Shown here: one piece after another, positions 48,942 to 58,450 of the stretch
Numbering within the stretch: the first letter of the stretch is position 1
How the letters are laid out: each line of letters starts with the position of its first letter
From: Planctomycetaceae bacterium
GTDB lineage: Bacteria > Planctomycetota > Planctomycetia > Planctomycetales > Planctomycetaceae
Reading direction: 5' to 3'
Assembly: GCA_041398825.1 (NCBI GenBank)
Contig: JAWKTX010000007.1
Location: 62,001-126,000, forward strand
DNA length: 64,000 nucleotides
Translations under genes and position numbers: made by a program
The notes under the pieces: model-generated
What the model saw: only the letters and a program-made list of their open reading frames with translations
What the model was told of the DNA's origin: nothing
The model's database searches: none

Positions 48942-50267
48942 ATGGAAAAAGCCCGGGCTTCGGAGCGACCATACTACCGTCGCGCCTGGTTCTGGGCAGT
49001 CATGCCAGTTGCCTTCATCGCGATCAGTCTCGTCATCGCAGGTCTGGTCGCAGGAAATCGACTCGAAAGGCAAATGGCTGAGATTCGGCTGGCAGGATTG
49101 CCCATTGGATTCGCCGACCTGGATGAGTTTTATGTCCTCCCCGAAGGCACTGCCGATACGACAACGCTCTGGATTGAAGCGATCAATGTGGCGGCGGCGA
49201 TCAGACTGGACGACACAACTCGAACGCTGCCATTCATCGGGGAAGGCGATTTGCCACGCGCGAACGAGGACTGGGACCAGATAGAACTGGCTCAACAGTT
49301 CCTCAAAACGCACGAGGCAGCGTTACGCATCATTCATCAAGCGGCCGACGCCGGTGGAGCCGCACGGTTTCCCGTTCAACTGTCCGCCGGTCCGAATGCC
49401 GTTCTTTCTTCGGCGTTCGAATCCAGGCAGGTTGCACGTCTGCTACAGCTGGAAGCTGCTGTATTTGCACGTACAAACAGGCATGACCGTGCATTGAAAT
49501 CGACTCTTGCAATTCACGCTGTGTCCAGCGCACTTCAGGCGGAGCCGGTCCTATTGACTCACCTGATGCGAATAGCGATCTCCGCCATGGCCAGTAATCA
49601 GGCCGTTGAACTGGCACAGCAAGGTCACTGGAACGACTCACAGCTCGCACAACTTCAACGAGCAGCAGATATCGATTTTCTGAAAGAACTGAAACGAGCC
49701 CTTTGCACCGAACGCGCGTTTTCAGTTTCCATCGTTCAGTCCGCGGGCCTCGGCCCCCTCGGACGTTCCAATGCGTCAACCTACCTGCAGCTCAGTAAGC
49801 CCGTCATCGATGCGACGGACCAGGGCTGGGATCAGACAATTGCTGCAGCGGCGGAACAGGCTGCAGAGATAAGAAGACTTTCAACCAATCGCTCCATGTC
49901 CAGGTGGTTCAACCTGAGCGCATCCATGTTAATTCCCGGTGCCAATGAAGCCGTGAGCACTGTTGCCAGAAATGTCGCTATGCAGCGCGCGGCCATTCTG
50001 GCACTTGCCGCAATACGTTATCAAAAAGCCAGACAAGTACCGCCCACAACGATCGCCGAATTAACCTCTCTTATTCCCGAACTGGCTAACGCAGGCGACG
50101 TCTCGATCGACCCCTTCACTAACCAGCCATTCCGTCTGCGCTGGGATGATTCCCAACTGACGATTTACAGCCTCGGCCCAAACCAAACAGACGATCAGGG
50201 ATCCGTTCAAATGAAAGAGGCTCCCATCGTACCGCTGGATATTGGCTACAGCATCTTGTGTCCCTGA
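48942..50267 (+). CDS. Single-pass protein with pseudopilin-like C-terminus, unknown function
   Basis: 441 residues. A basic start (RPYYRRAWFW) and one helix (AVMPVAFIAISLVIAGLVAG) anchor it in the membrane; the remainder should be extracytoplasmic and mostly helical. The end (DPFTNQPFRLRWDDSQLTIY followed by SLGPNQTDDQG) resembles the C-terminal calcium-binding end of GspG-type major pseudopilins. ATG 48942 is one base after the oxidase stop, so it may be part of that operon. I do not recognise the family. Confidence 0.8.
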   Translation: MEKARASERPYYRRAWFWAVMPVAFIAISLVIAGLVAGNRLERQMAEIRLAGLPIGFADLDEFYVLPEGTADTTTLWIEAINVAAAIRLDDTTRTLPFIGEGDLPRANEDWDQIELAQQFLKTHEAALRIIHQAADAGGAARFPVQLSAGPNAVLSSAFESRQVARLLQLEAAVFARTNRHDRALKSTLAIHAVSSALQAEPVLLTHLMRIAISAMASNQAVELAQQGHWNDSQLAQLQRAADIDFLKELKRALCTERAFSVSIVQSAGLGPLGRSNASTYLQLSKPVIDATDQGWDQTIAAAAEQAAEIRRLSTNRSMSRWFNLSASMLIPGANEAVSTVARNVAMQRAAILALAAIRYQKARQVPPTTIAELTSLIPELANAGDVSIDPFTNQPFRLRWDDSQLTIYSLGPNQTDDQGSVQMKEAPIVPLDIGYSILCP

Positions 50268-50360
50268 ATCGGCACGCCCCGGTATTCTCTGGGCTGAATT
50301 GTCAGCGTCTGGATCCGGCACGTCCCGAATCAGGTTCAAAGCCAAAAAACAGCGAGTGAT

Positions 50361-51236
50361 TTACACGGAGAATTCGCCGGTATCGATCCATTCGTTGTCG
50401 AGAAGAGACCACCAGTCATCGGCCAACCCCTTGTAAACATACTCGTACGGCAACCAGCCATAGCCGCTTTCACCCCAACCTGTGCCCCACGAATTTCTGA
50501 TCAGGAAAGCACCGGTCGTTGATTCATTGTTGTTGGGATTTGTAATGACTTTGTCATCATCGTATCCCACAGCGCAAACCGCGTGACCACCCTCGATACC
50601 TTCGGTTGCCGCAGGAAAAGGGATACATCCTGTGTTCTGGACGTCGTGATCGTAGATGGAGGAATAGACAGTAAACCCGAACATTGCCGGAAGTCCGCCC
50701 GCCAGATTCGCCCACAAACGATTCATGATGTCATCAGGCGTCGATCCTGGTGGGTCCAGTCGATAGTACTGAATGGCCTGATAATTTTGGGCGAATGCGT
50801 AGCAGAAGGCAGTCGGTTCTTTTTCAAAATCTTCAATGATGTAAGGCCAGTTTTTTTCGGGTGGCACTCCAAACAGTACCAGAGCCTTCATCGTATCCCG
50901 AAGGAAGGCCCCCGTGTCCCCGGTCCAGCCGAGCAGGTTTCGTGTCACTTTATAAAGAAACAGGCGGGAGGCATCGATATGCTTTCCGAAAGCTCGCCGC
51001 TGAAAGTATTCCACCAACGCTACGCCGGCATTCGCCGTGCAGGAGCCGAGTGATTTCTGGTCCTCAATCGGCGAACACCATTGCCGCAAGTCAACAGACG
51101 CTGGAAGCGTCGATGACACCGGATCAGCAACTCCCACCTTCTTCAGCAGCCCATGGATGGTATTTGTCTGTTCGGTATAGTCCCGGAAATCGGGTAAATC
51201 CGGCAGCCAACCCATCTTGATATCAGAACGCGGCAT
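50361..51236 (-). CDS. Papain-like (C1) cysteine peptidase
   Basis: 291 residues. The catalytic set is complete: oxyanion Gln60 in IEDQ, Cys66 in LGSCTANA, His218 in EGGHAVCAVGYDD and Asn248 in RNSWGTGWGESGYG. There is neither a signal peptide nor an obvious inhibitory propeptide (only about 40 residues precede the fold), unlike classical papains, so it may act in the cytoplasm or be exported without a signal. C1 peptidases are scattered in bacteria. It is convergent with the preceding pseudopilin-like gene. Confidence 0.92.
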   Translation of the reverse strand: MPRSDIKMGWLPDLPDFRDYTEQTNTIHGLLKKVGVADPVSSTLPASVDLRQWCSPIEDQKSLGSCTANAGVALVEYFQRRAFGKHIDASRLFLYKVTRNLLGWTGDTGAFLRDTMKALVLFGVPPEKNWPYIIEDFEKEPTAFCYAFAQNYQAIQYYRLDPPGSTPDDIMNRLWANLAGGLPAMFGFTVYSSIYDHDVQNTGCIPFPAATEGIEGGHAVCAVGYDDDKVITNPNNNESTTGAFLIRNSWGTGWGESGYGWLPYEYVYKGLADDWWSLLDNEWIDTGEFSV

Positions 51237-51276
51237 TTCTCACTCCCTGGTCCAAAGGAAACGTTATTCAGGAAAC

Positions 51277-52203
51277 TCACTCTTCACGTACTTCTGCATC
51301 AATCTGGTCAGAGGCCAGATTCGCACCGGCACTCAGGTTGACGGCTTTGATGATTCGTGGCGCTCGACCATACACAGGATGCGTTGAGGGATCCGTCGCT
51401 CCATTGAATGACCACTTCGCGAAGCCGGGCGTATCAGCAACAATTCTTGCCTGAACCGTTGCAATCAGGGCTTCAACGCCATTGTCGACGCGATAGATTC
51501 CGATCGTTTGTCTCGTCGTGCCCGGCGTAACGTGGGCAGTCGTGACCGCTCCTCGCACAGTCACGTCGTCTCCCCTGTCTGCGCGACGTTCTCGGGTTTG
51601 TGCCCGCAACACAGACACCTGAGGATCCGGATTCGCAAGTGTTGCCGGGCCATCAATTTCGACCAGGAAAGTCTGGAAGTCCGTACCATCGTAGTACCCT
51701 TCGACTGCTACGGGAGTAGCAACCGGAATGGACTCACGTTTGACCTCGAACCCGAATTCATTTTGAACGGCTTTCAGAGGAATTCGAGGGTCGTTCAGGT
51801 ATTTGATCTGAACACCGTTGACCTTAAGCTCCCCGGCATTGTTTTCTGTGACGACACCCAGAATGACATTCTCAGACGGCTCGACAAACACCGTTGCCGC
51901 AGTCACGTTGCCGGTCATGGGATCAACCGTACCTGTGACCGTAGCCGTGCCTCCTTCAAAGCCTTGTTGGGTACGGCCAGGAAGCGATGCCGTGTCCTTC
52001 AGCTGATCGATGGTCAGCGTCGCCGACGGCGATTCAATCCTGGTGTTGCCGTCAACAATGACTCGCATGCCCATAACCGACAATTCGGCGGTTGTTGGGT
52101 CAACAGACTTCAGGGGACCCTCCAGTTCAGCATCCTGTGCAGTCAATACACCGGAACGGATCAGCGACAAACAGAATACAAGACCCATGACAATTCTGGT
52201 CAT
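51277..52203 (-). CDS. Exported DUF5666 domain protein
   Basis: 308 residues with a normal signal peptide (VMGLVFCLSLIRSGVLTAQD). Repeated beta segments such as LEGPLKSVDPTTAELSVMGM and VLGVVTENNAGELKVNGVQI match DUF5666, an OB-fold-like domain of unknown function. It is downstream of a di-heme protein, an SCO protein and a multicopper oxidase on the same strand and may be in the same operon. Confidence 0.85.
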   Translation of the reverse strand: MTRIVMGLVFCLSLIRSGVLTAQDAELEGPLKSVDPTTAELSVMGMRVIVDGNTRIESPSATLTIDQLKDTASLPGRTQQGFEGGTATVTGTVDPMTGNVTAATVFVEPSENVILGVVTENNAGELKVNGVQIKYLNDPRIPLKAVQNEFGFEVKRESIPVATPVAVEGYYDGTDFQTFLVEIDGPATLANPDPQVSVLRAQTRERRADRGDDVTVRGAVTTAHVTPGTTRQTIGIYRVDNGVEALIATVQARIVADTPGFAKWSFNGATDPSTHPVYGRAPRIIKAVNLSAGANLASDQIDAEVREE

Positions 52204-52287
52204 TTAACTTCCCTCGAAGGAAATTACATAGAATCATGTGACCGGGGAGACTCAGTCGCCCTCAAACATCCACGCAACACTTCTGGA

Positions 52288-54951
52288 TTAAAACTGGTCG
52301 GCCGCCTTCATGAAGCTCTCGGGGGTGCGACCACTCGATTCTTCGACAGCAGCATCAACAGGTACTTTCAGTGAAGGATGATCGAACGGAGCCACTGAAT
52401 CTTTCACACGCTGGTCTGTCAGAGCGTTCAAAAATGCAACAAGGGCCCCTCGAAGGGACTGAGGAACATCTGTTTCCGCCGGTTCTCCGGCCACGACCCT
52501 CAATGCCGGATGCAGATTATTGTTAGTCGGTTCTTCGAGTCCGGCTTGTTCATAATGATCCAGCACACCGTCAAGCGTTGTTTCGTCTCCCGTGTGGAAA
52601 TACGGAGCCGTCAAAGCGACGTTGCGCATTGTGGGAGTCTTGAAAGATCCAATCACGCTGGACCAGCGATCATTGTGACGGCGAGCCAGCGAATGAGTCA
52701 GGTAGGGACTCCGCAAAATCAAATCCGTCACCAGCCCCTGACCAAATCGCTGCGAAATACTCAACAAGGCCCCCTGCGAATTGGTTGACAGATCAATTCG
52801 AACATCGCCTGCGACGCCTGGATCAAAATCTTCTGCAGCGGGGTCATCGGATGTCACTCCAATGTTGTAGAAACCACTATCATAAAAACGCGGGGCCATG
52901 TCCGCCCGGAACAGCATCCGCTCAATACGAGCATCGATGCCAGGTTGCCCGGCCATCAGCCAGTTGGCGAATTCATTTTGCTCAGTTTCGGCATTTACCG
53001 CATCCAGTGGTCCCTCAAACTCCAGAATCGGGCCGTAGACAGTCGCCAGTGTCGCCCCCGCAAACTCCGGTGCACGATGACAATCTGCACATGCATGCCC
53101 CTGGAAGACTCCCAGCCCCTTCATGATTTCCTGAATACGGACGCGCTCAGCGTGCGTGATTCCCTCGGGATACAACGATTCGCCCTTTCGTCGCAAGTCC
53201 ATCAATCGATCAAACTCCGAGTCTGAAGAGACGAGTTCCTGCTGGTACAGCATCAGAGCAACACCCCAGAAAAGGCTGAAATTCATTTCCGTCTGTCGAA
53301 GGAACGGTCGCTTTCCCGTAAGTGAATCTCCTTCCTGCACTCTCAACTTTTGTCCATGAACATCCGCGGCCCACCATTTCCGGCGGAATGCTTTCCGGAT
53401 GAGTTCCTCGTAAGTGACAGACAGCCCCGTTCCATCTTTGGCCACATAGGCATGCAGATGGCTGTCGGACTTACTGACCTCCTGATTCTTCAGCGGATAA
53501 CGACCGAGCAGCTTTTTCGCGACATGATGGTACTGTCTTCCGAACCACGACATTTCGGCAGCCGACAACAATGGTCCAGTCGCCTGAGATGCCAGCGCGG
53601 CATCCGGAATTCGAATCAGGACTCGTCTCCAGCGACCACCCTGATACGTCCATTTGCCGTAGCCGTCTCGTCCCGCTTCATCTCCGAGGTGATCGTAGCC
53701 GTTAAAAACATTTGCCGCTCGACCATCGTGAAACAGTCGATCGTTCATAGCCGCATTTACTACTGTCGGAGCATTGGCAAGTCGTTCTTCACGCTTGCGG
53801 AAGGTCCCCTGTTCCGGTTTCGCTGTCGAGCCGACGGTGGGTTCCGATGCAGGCGCACGGACAGACTGCGACTTCAGCCCCGCTTCCACTTCCTCCTTAA
53901 ACGGAGAGAACGCACGGCTGAGATTCCTGGCGGCACGTAACTGATCCGGATTCAGGCCCTGGATCAAACGTGTACGCAGTTGTTCCTTCTTCTCTTCACT
54001 TTGTGAATTCAGTCCCTCGTCAGCCGCAGCGATTTGCACAGCACCGGTTGATGTCCGCTCGACCATCTTTGCAAATTCAAGAGCGCTGATAACAAGCTCA
54101 ATGATTGTTTCCTGCTGCCGGGACGGCGTCGTACCCGCATCCTGAGATTTACTGATACGATCCCAGGCACTGACAACCGCTGCGTCGCTGGTAGTCAACT
54201 TACAAACTTCAATAGCTTTTCTTGCCGTCGACAGATTCTCCGGGGATGCAAGCAGCCGCTCCATACCCTGCACGGCCAGTTTCGCCAGCAGGTCATCAAA
54301 GTTCGTCATATGTTGCCATCGATTCCGGTAGACGATTACGTAGAGTTCGTCTGCGAGATCTGCGCTGTCCTCAGTGCCGAATTCATCCGCGGCAGCATCG
54401 TTAGTCATCATTCGACGCGCAACGCCCATCGAAGCTCCTCGACCATCAGCACCGGCCCTGAAATGGCAAGACGCGCACGCGGTCTGACCATCACTTCCCA
54501 CCTGCATGTCCCAGAAGAACGCTTTTCCAAGGGCAATGGCGGCGTTTCGATCCTGAATAAGCTCTGACAAATCCGTCACAATGGCATTGGCGTTGACTTC
54601 GCTTTTTCGCTTCAACCGCTGAGGGGTCGATACGGGCTCCCGTTCCAGCATGGCCTTCCGCATTTCAGCGGCTTTCCGCCGTGTCCCGGAAAAATCCATT
54701 TCCAGGTCCTGCAAAGCCACGCGTTCACAACCTTCGCTATGCATTCCGCCATGAGGAATCATGAGCCAGGGTTTGGGTTGCGGGGATGGTGGGCAAAGCT
54801 GCCTGCGATCGCCATCTGTCAGAGGTGGTGACGGCTCCAGGGATAAGTCAACCACACCGGGAGTGACGGGCGGTACAGGATCCTCGGCAGTCGTGAATGC
54901 AATCGAGAACGCCAGCAGGCATATGCTGACGAAGAGTGAAACGTGTTTCAT
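52288..54951 (-). CDS. Di-heme cytochrome c peroxidase-like protein (CCP/MauG family)
   Basis: 887 residues with a signal peptide (VSICLLAFSIAFTTAE). Two CxxCH heme sites are visible: CASCHFRAGADGRG near residue 180 and CADCHRAPEFAG near 617. Other elements, such as FFWDMQVGSDGQT and FKTPTMRNVALTAPYFHTGD near the C-terminus, are typical of the CCP/MauG group. It is much longer than ordinary di-heme peroxidases (about 350), with an extra middle section. It probably takes or gives electrons in the periplasm, possibly with the multicopper oxidase upstream. Confidence 0.9.
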   Translation of the reverse strand: MKHVSLFVSICLLAFSIAFTTAEDPVPPVTPGVVDLSLEPSPPLTDGDRRQLCPPSPQPKPWLMIPHGGMHSEGCERVALQDLEMDFSGTRRKAAEMRKAMLEREPVSTPQRLKRKSEVNANAIVTDLSELIQDRNAAIALGKAFFWDMQVGSDGQTACASCHFRAGADGRGASMGVARRMMTNDAAADEFGTEDSADLADELYVIVYRNRWQHMTNFDDLLAKLAVQGMERLLASPENLSTARKAIEVCKLTTSDAAVVSAWDRISKSQDAGTTPSRQQETIIELVISALEFAKMVERTSTGAVQIAAADEGLNSQSEEKKEQLRTRLIQGLNPDQLRAARNLSRAFSPFKEEVEAGLKSQSVRAPASEPTVGSTAKPEQGTFRKREERLANAPTVVNAAMNDRLFHDGRAANVFNGYDHLGDEAGRDGYGKWTYQGGRWRRVLIRIPDAALASQATGPLLSAAEMSWFGRQYHHVAKKLLGRYPLKNQEVSKSDSHLHAYVAKDGTGLSVTYEELIRKAFRRKWWAADVHGQKLRVQEGDSLTGKRPFLRQTEMNFSLFWGVALMLYQQELVSSDSEFDRLMDLRRKGESLYPEGITHAERVRIQEIMKGLGVFQGHACADCHRAPEFAGATLATVYGPILEFEGPLDAVNAETEQNEFANWLMAGQPGIDARIERMLFRADMAPRFYDSGFYNIGVTSDDPAAEDFDPGVAGDVRIDLSTNSQGALLSISQRFGQGLVTDLILRSPYLTHSLARRHNDRWSSVIGSFKTPTMRNVALTAPYFHTGDETTLDGVLDHYEQAGLEEPTNNNLHPALRVVAGEPAETDVPQSLRGALVAFLNALTDQRVKDSVAPFDHPSLKVPVDAAVEESSGRTPESFMKAADQF

Positions 54952-55037
54952 CTGGTGAGTCTCCGCAGTTGCGGGAAGGAACAATAACCAAGCGAAGAAC
55001 CGAGGATCTTTTCCACTGAATCAGAACGTGATCTGAT

Positions 55038-55790
55038 TTACGCGGGTGTCTGACGTGGCCGCGGTAACCAGGCGTAGCGATGTTCAGAACTCGTACCCAG
55101 AAACCGGACAATGCCCGCAAGGGTCTGATCGAAATCAAGGCCCACTGGAAAGGTACACCAGCGATTTGTGCGATCATTGCCAAACGTAAACAGGCCGGCA
55201 TGCTGTGTTCGATCGGCATCCAGGACCGGGTCGGGATCGGTGTATCCAAAACCAACCCGGACTGCCTCAACGTCTTCCGGTGAACCTGTCAGAAAGTACC
55301 ACGAAGCCAGACCTGTCTGCTGCGCGTTGAATTCATCTTCTGCATCACGCAGGCCGGCATAGCGCTTCAATTCGGCCGGCGTATCCACCAGCGGATCCAG
55401 CGTCACACTAATGAGACAGATATCCTCCCCAAACTGATCCGCCAGTGGTCTGCGAAGCCGCTGAAACAGAGCGCTGGTCAGCGGGCAGATTCCGTTGCAG
55501 TGTGTGTAGAAGAAGCTGACAAGAACTCGTTTGTTCTGAATCAGATCCGATACCAGCCGTACAGATCTTCCGCTCTGAGTCTGCAATGTCACGTCCGGCA
55601 GATGATCGGAGTAACGTGCTCCGGGCGTAAGAACCTGAGCCCTGTCGCCATTCACAGCGTCGTTTCGAGCAGAATCGCCCCCCGGAGCAGACACGGATCG
55701 AAACTGGTTCCATGCCACCGCAGCAGCAGCTGTTGCTCCGACGCCAAACAATGCGCGACGACGTGCCGGAGATGCTTGTTGATCATTCAT
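55038..55790 (-). CDS. SCO1/SenC-family copper chaperone
   Basis: 250 residues. A Tat/Sec-like leader (RRRALFGVGATAAAAVA) is followed by the thioredoxin-like SCO fold. The copper-binding CxxxC is present as CNGICPLTSALF, and a His in TQHAGLFTFGND is a candidate third ligand. SCO proteins load copper, usually into cytochrome c oxidase Cu(A), but may serve other copper enzymes; its start overlaps the stop of the multicopper oxidase (ATGA), suggesting it loads that enzyme. Confidence 0.9.
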   Translation of the reverse strand: MNDQQASPARRRALFGVGATAAAAVAWNQFRSVSAPGGDSARNDAVNGDRAQVLTPGARYSDHLPDVTLQTQSGRSVRLVSDLIQNKRVLVSFFYTHCNGICPLTSALFQRLRRPLADQFGEDICLISVTLDPLVDTPAELKRYAGLRDAEDEFNAQQTGLASWYFLTGSPEDVEAVRVGFGYTDPDPVLDADRTQHAGLFTFGNDRTNRWCTFPVGLDFDQTLAGIVRFLGTSSEHRYAWLPRPRQTPA

Positions 55791-58165
55791 GCCAGTTCTC
55801 CCTTCGTTTTTTCGCAACAGTGTTCTTCACCCGTCGGATCCCTGAAGAACCAGTAGTCATGTCGCACCTGTAGTTGTTCGTCGGGAAAACCAAGGCCCTG
55901 CCGTGGATCCATTTGATACATCATGCGCATGTCTTCGTGATCCAGATTGTGACAGTGGAACACAAACGGCCCTTCAAACGTACGAAATCGCATCAGAATG
56001 TGGACTTCTGTGTTAGGTCCAAGCACGGTGGTATCGTGCTTGATGTTCAGATTCCAGACGGAAGCATCGAAGTCGTGAGCGTTCGCATCGTGGCGCCGCT
56101 CGGCGAGAACCTGCGGATTGAAACTCCGTTCCCATGCAAGGATTTCCTTTTCCAGATCCAATGGCTCTGGCCCGTCCAGGAGATCGGGATCAAATTCTTT
56201 AGGGTTGTAACCTTCTCGGCACAGAGAGATTCGTTCTCCGCGATGGTTTTTCGCGCGCACATACAACTGCTGGTGCGATTCCAGATGAATATGAATGGGG
56301 TGCCACCAGCCGCCGCTGCGATTCCGCAGAATCCACAACTCCGTGCTCCAGAGCTGTGGTACGATGTTGGCGATACACGCATCGTAGAAGCGTTTATTGA
56401 TCTGCCATGCACCGCGTCCGCGTTCGAAGTTGAGCTCTCGAACAAAAATGTCTTCTCGTCTGGGAACTTCCAGCTTGTGGTGGTACCGCAGAATGGAGGG
56501 CGCTTCCATTTTCTTCTGCTGCGGTCCGGGATCGACCATCGAATCCGGCCATGTGGCCTGGTCGTTTGCGTCATCTTTCACGATGAACTTCATCAGGAAA
56601 AGCGGAGCAGCTCGGTCGTCTCTGATCTCGTCGGCCATGCCGCGCGGAAAGTTGTTGACGGTTTGCTCATTGTCCCCATGCCCCGGCCCCCGGCCATCCT
56701 TCTGGTTCAGCGTACTGACAAGCATGACCTCATATGACCCGTCGGACTTCGCAAACTCCGCAAAATCGGCGTTAATTTGAAGCTGTTCAAAATCCATGCA
56801 AACGTCGGCTCGAGCCGCCATGCCGATGAAGACGGAACTCTGATCAAGAGGCCTTTCAAAAAGCCAGCTGTCTTTTCCAAAACGCAGAAAGGCAAGACGT
56901 CTTGCCTGCCGTGTCACCGGGTGAATGACCCACCATTCCAGGTTATAGAATCGTGCCAGTGATGCATTCAGCATCCGCATCCAGTAAGTATCGAACTTCA
57001 CCTCCTGATACGGATATGCGACACCATTCACAACGTGGACATTGCCGAGCGTGCCATTGTGATCGAACGGATCAAAGTGAATGCGAGCTTCTCCAAAGAA
57101 GTTGCCCTCCTTCAGCTTTTCCTTCACTGCGGGCTGAATCTGATCACTCTGCGTAATTGGGCAAAGACACAGGTCCTTGAACACCAGTGGAATCTGCTTT
57201 TGGGGCAGATAATCTCGCCAGCCGGTCGGCCCTGTTACATCATCCTCACCTTTACCCGGTATCGGAGCGTCTTCCAGAAAGAAATATCCAGCGAGGCCCA
57301 GGAGCGCGTTGTGTGCGGTAATGTCTTCGGCGTGGTCGTGATACCACATCGTGTTCTGGATTTCACCGAAATCCCACTCATTCTGTGGAGTCCATGTCCA
57401 TGATCCGGATCCATCACTGGCCTGCTGAACCTTCTTCGGAACGGGATTTGGATAGTAGTAATCACGAACCCCCACCGCATGGGGTTTCGGATCGTCCGCC
57501 ATGCTTTGCGGTTCGACCATAAAGTTCGGATGACCGTCGGCATGGGCGACAATATGCCCGCCATGCTGATGCATCGACACATCCAGCATCAGAGACGGAT
57601 CAATCTCGTTGTGCAGACGCACAACCAGAGGATGCCCGGCCCTTGCTTTGATCGTCGGGCCGGGAGTGCTGAAGTGTTCTGCAACGAGATTCCCTCCGGC
57701 GTCCCTTTCCTTGAAGCCATAGCACAGGATTCTTGTCAGCCATCCTGGAATGACCTCTGCCACGATCGCCTTTGTATACAGTTCCGCAAACTGCAGCGGA
57801 ACAGGTGAACCCGCTTCTTCGCTGCGGTAGATATCCTGAGGGCGCGGCGTTTCATGCCCCGGAGCCCGTAAATCTTCACGGGTGATATCCGTCAAATGTC
57901 CGTGATGCCACAAGAATTCCGGAGCGATCTGCTGTGATCCACCACCAAGTTGCGGATTCTGAACGTCACCTTTCTGCGTGACAACCCGGGTTGGAACCGT
58001 TCGGGGAACAGCAAGTGGAGTCGTCCATTTGTCAATGTCCGCCTCCGTCAATTTATTGTGAATCTGGTCGCAACGCCGATAGCCTTCAGCTCTTGCAACT
58101 TCAGAGACCGTTGAAGTACCAGCCGCGGCAATTCCCGTGGCCCTCAGGAATGCTCTTCGATCCAT
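55787..58165 (-). CDS. Multicopper oxidase, CotA/phenoxazinone-synthase type
   Basis: About 792 residues. The twin-arginine leader DRRAFLRATGIAAAG directs Tat export of a folded copper protein. All four copper-binding motifs occur: MHQHGG, MWYHDHAED, HPIHIHLESH and HCHNLDHEDMRMM, giving type 1, 2 and 3 sites. The second, with its following AHNALLGLAGYFFLED, resembles CotA and phenoxazinone synthase. Likely reactions are laccase, bilirubin-type or metal (Mn) oxidation; the substrate cannot be deduced. It is followed by SCO, di-heme and DUF5666 genes. ATG 58177 or 58195 are other possible starts. Confidence 0.94.
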   Translation of the reverse strand: MDRRAFLRATGIAAAGTSTVSEVARAEGYRRCDQIHNKLTEADIDKWTTPLAVPRTVPTRVVTQKGDVQNPQLGGGSQQIAPEFLWHHGHLTDITREDLRAPGHETPRPQDIYRSEEAGSPVPLQFAELYTKAIVAEVIPGWLTRILCYGFKERDAGGNLVAEHFSTPGPTIKARAGHPLVVRLHNEIDPSLMLDVSMHQHGGHIVAHADGHPNFMVEPQSMADDPKPHAVGVRDYYYPNPVPKKVQQASDGSGSWTWTPQNEWDFGEIQNTMWYHDHAEDITAHNALLGLAGYFFLEDAPIPGKGEDDVTGPTGWRDYLPQKQIPLVFKDLCLCPITQSDQIQPAVKEKLKEGNFFGEARIHFDPFDHNGTLGNVHVVNGVAYPYQEVKFDTYWMRMLNASLARFYNLEWWVIHPVTRQARRLAFLRFGKDSWLFERPLDQSSVFIGMAARADVCMDFEQLQINADFAEFAKSDGSYEVMLVSTLNQKDGRGPGHGDNEQTVNNFPRGMADEIRDDRAAPLFLMKFIVKDDANDQATWPDSMVDPGPQQKKMEAPSILRYHHKLEVPRREDIFVRELNFERGRGAWQINKRFYDACIANIVPQLWSTELWILRNRSGGWWHPIHIHLESHQQLYVRAKNHRGERISLCREGYNPKEFDPDLLDGPEPLDLEKEILAWERSFNPQVLAERRHDANAHDFDASVWNLNIKHDTTVLGPNTEVHILMRFRTFEGPFVFHCHNLDHEDMRMMYQMDPRQGLGFPDEQLQVRHDYWFFRDPTGEEHCCEKTKGELA

Positions 58166-58450
58166 TTGATTCTCCATGACGTGTGTTCGCAGCATCCTGT
58201 TGTCTGATTAGACTCCAGATCCACACGGTCTCCGGGAACAACTCAGCATTTGCGGAGAAGTGACTCGGGAATGCGATGCGAACAGAATGCAGAGATGCTA
58301 TCCACGCTGAGTGATACTACGTAAGCAATAATCCACACGCAAGCATAATCATAAAAACACCTCCAGGGCAGACTTGCAACTCAACTCCGATATCAGGCAC
58401 GCGGTTGACCAGGACGCCGGAGCCGGCCAGTCTTCTTAAAAAGTCACCAT

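Noticed and set aside
51508..52374. 288-codon plus-strand frame across the DUF5666 gene
   Set aside because: Antisense to a gene with a signal peptide and family motifs; Cys/Arg-rich shadow composition.
55874..56737. 287-codon plus-strand frame inside the multicopper oxidase
   Set aside because: Antisense shadow of a gene with all four copper motifs.
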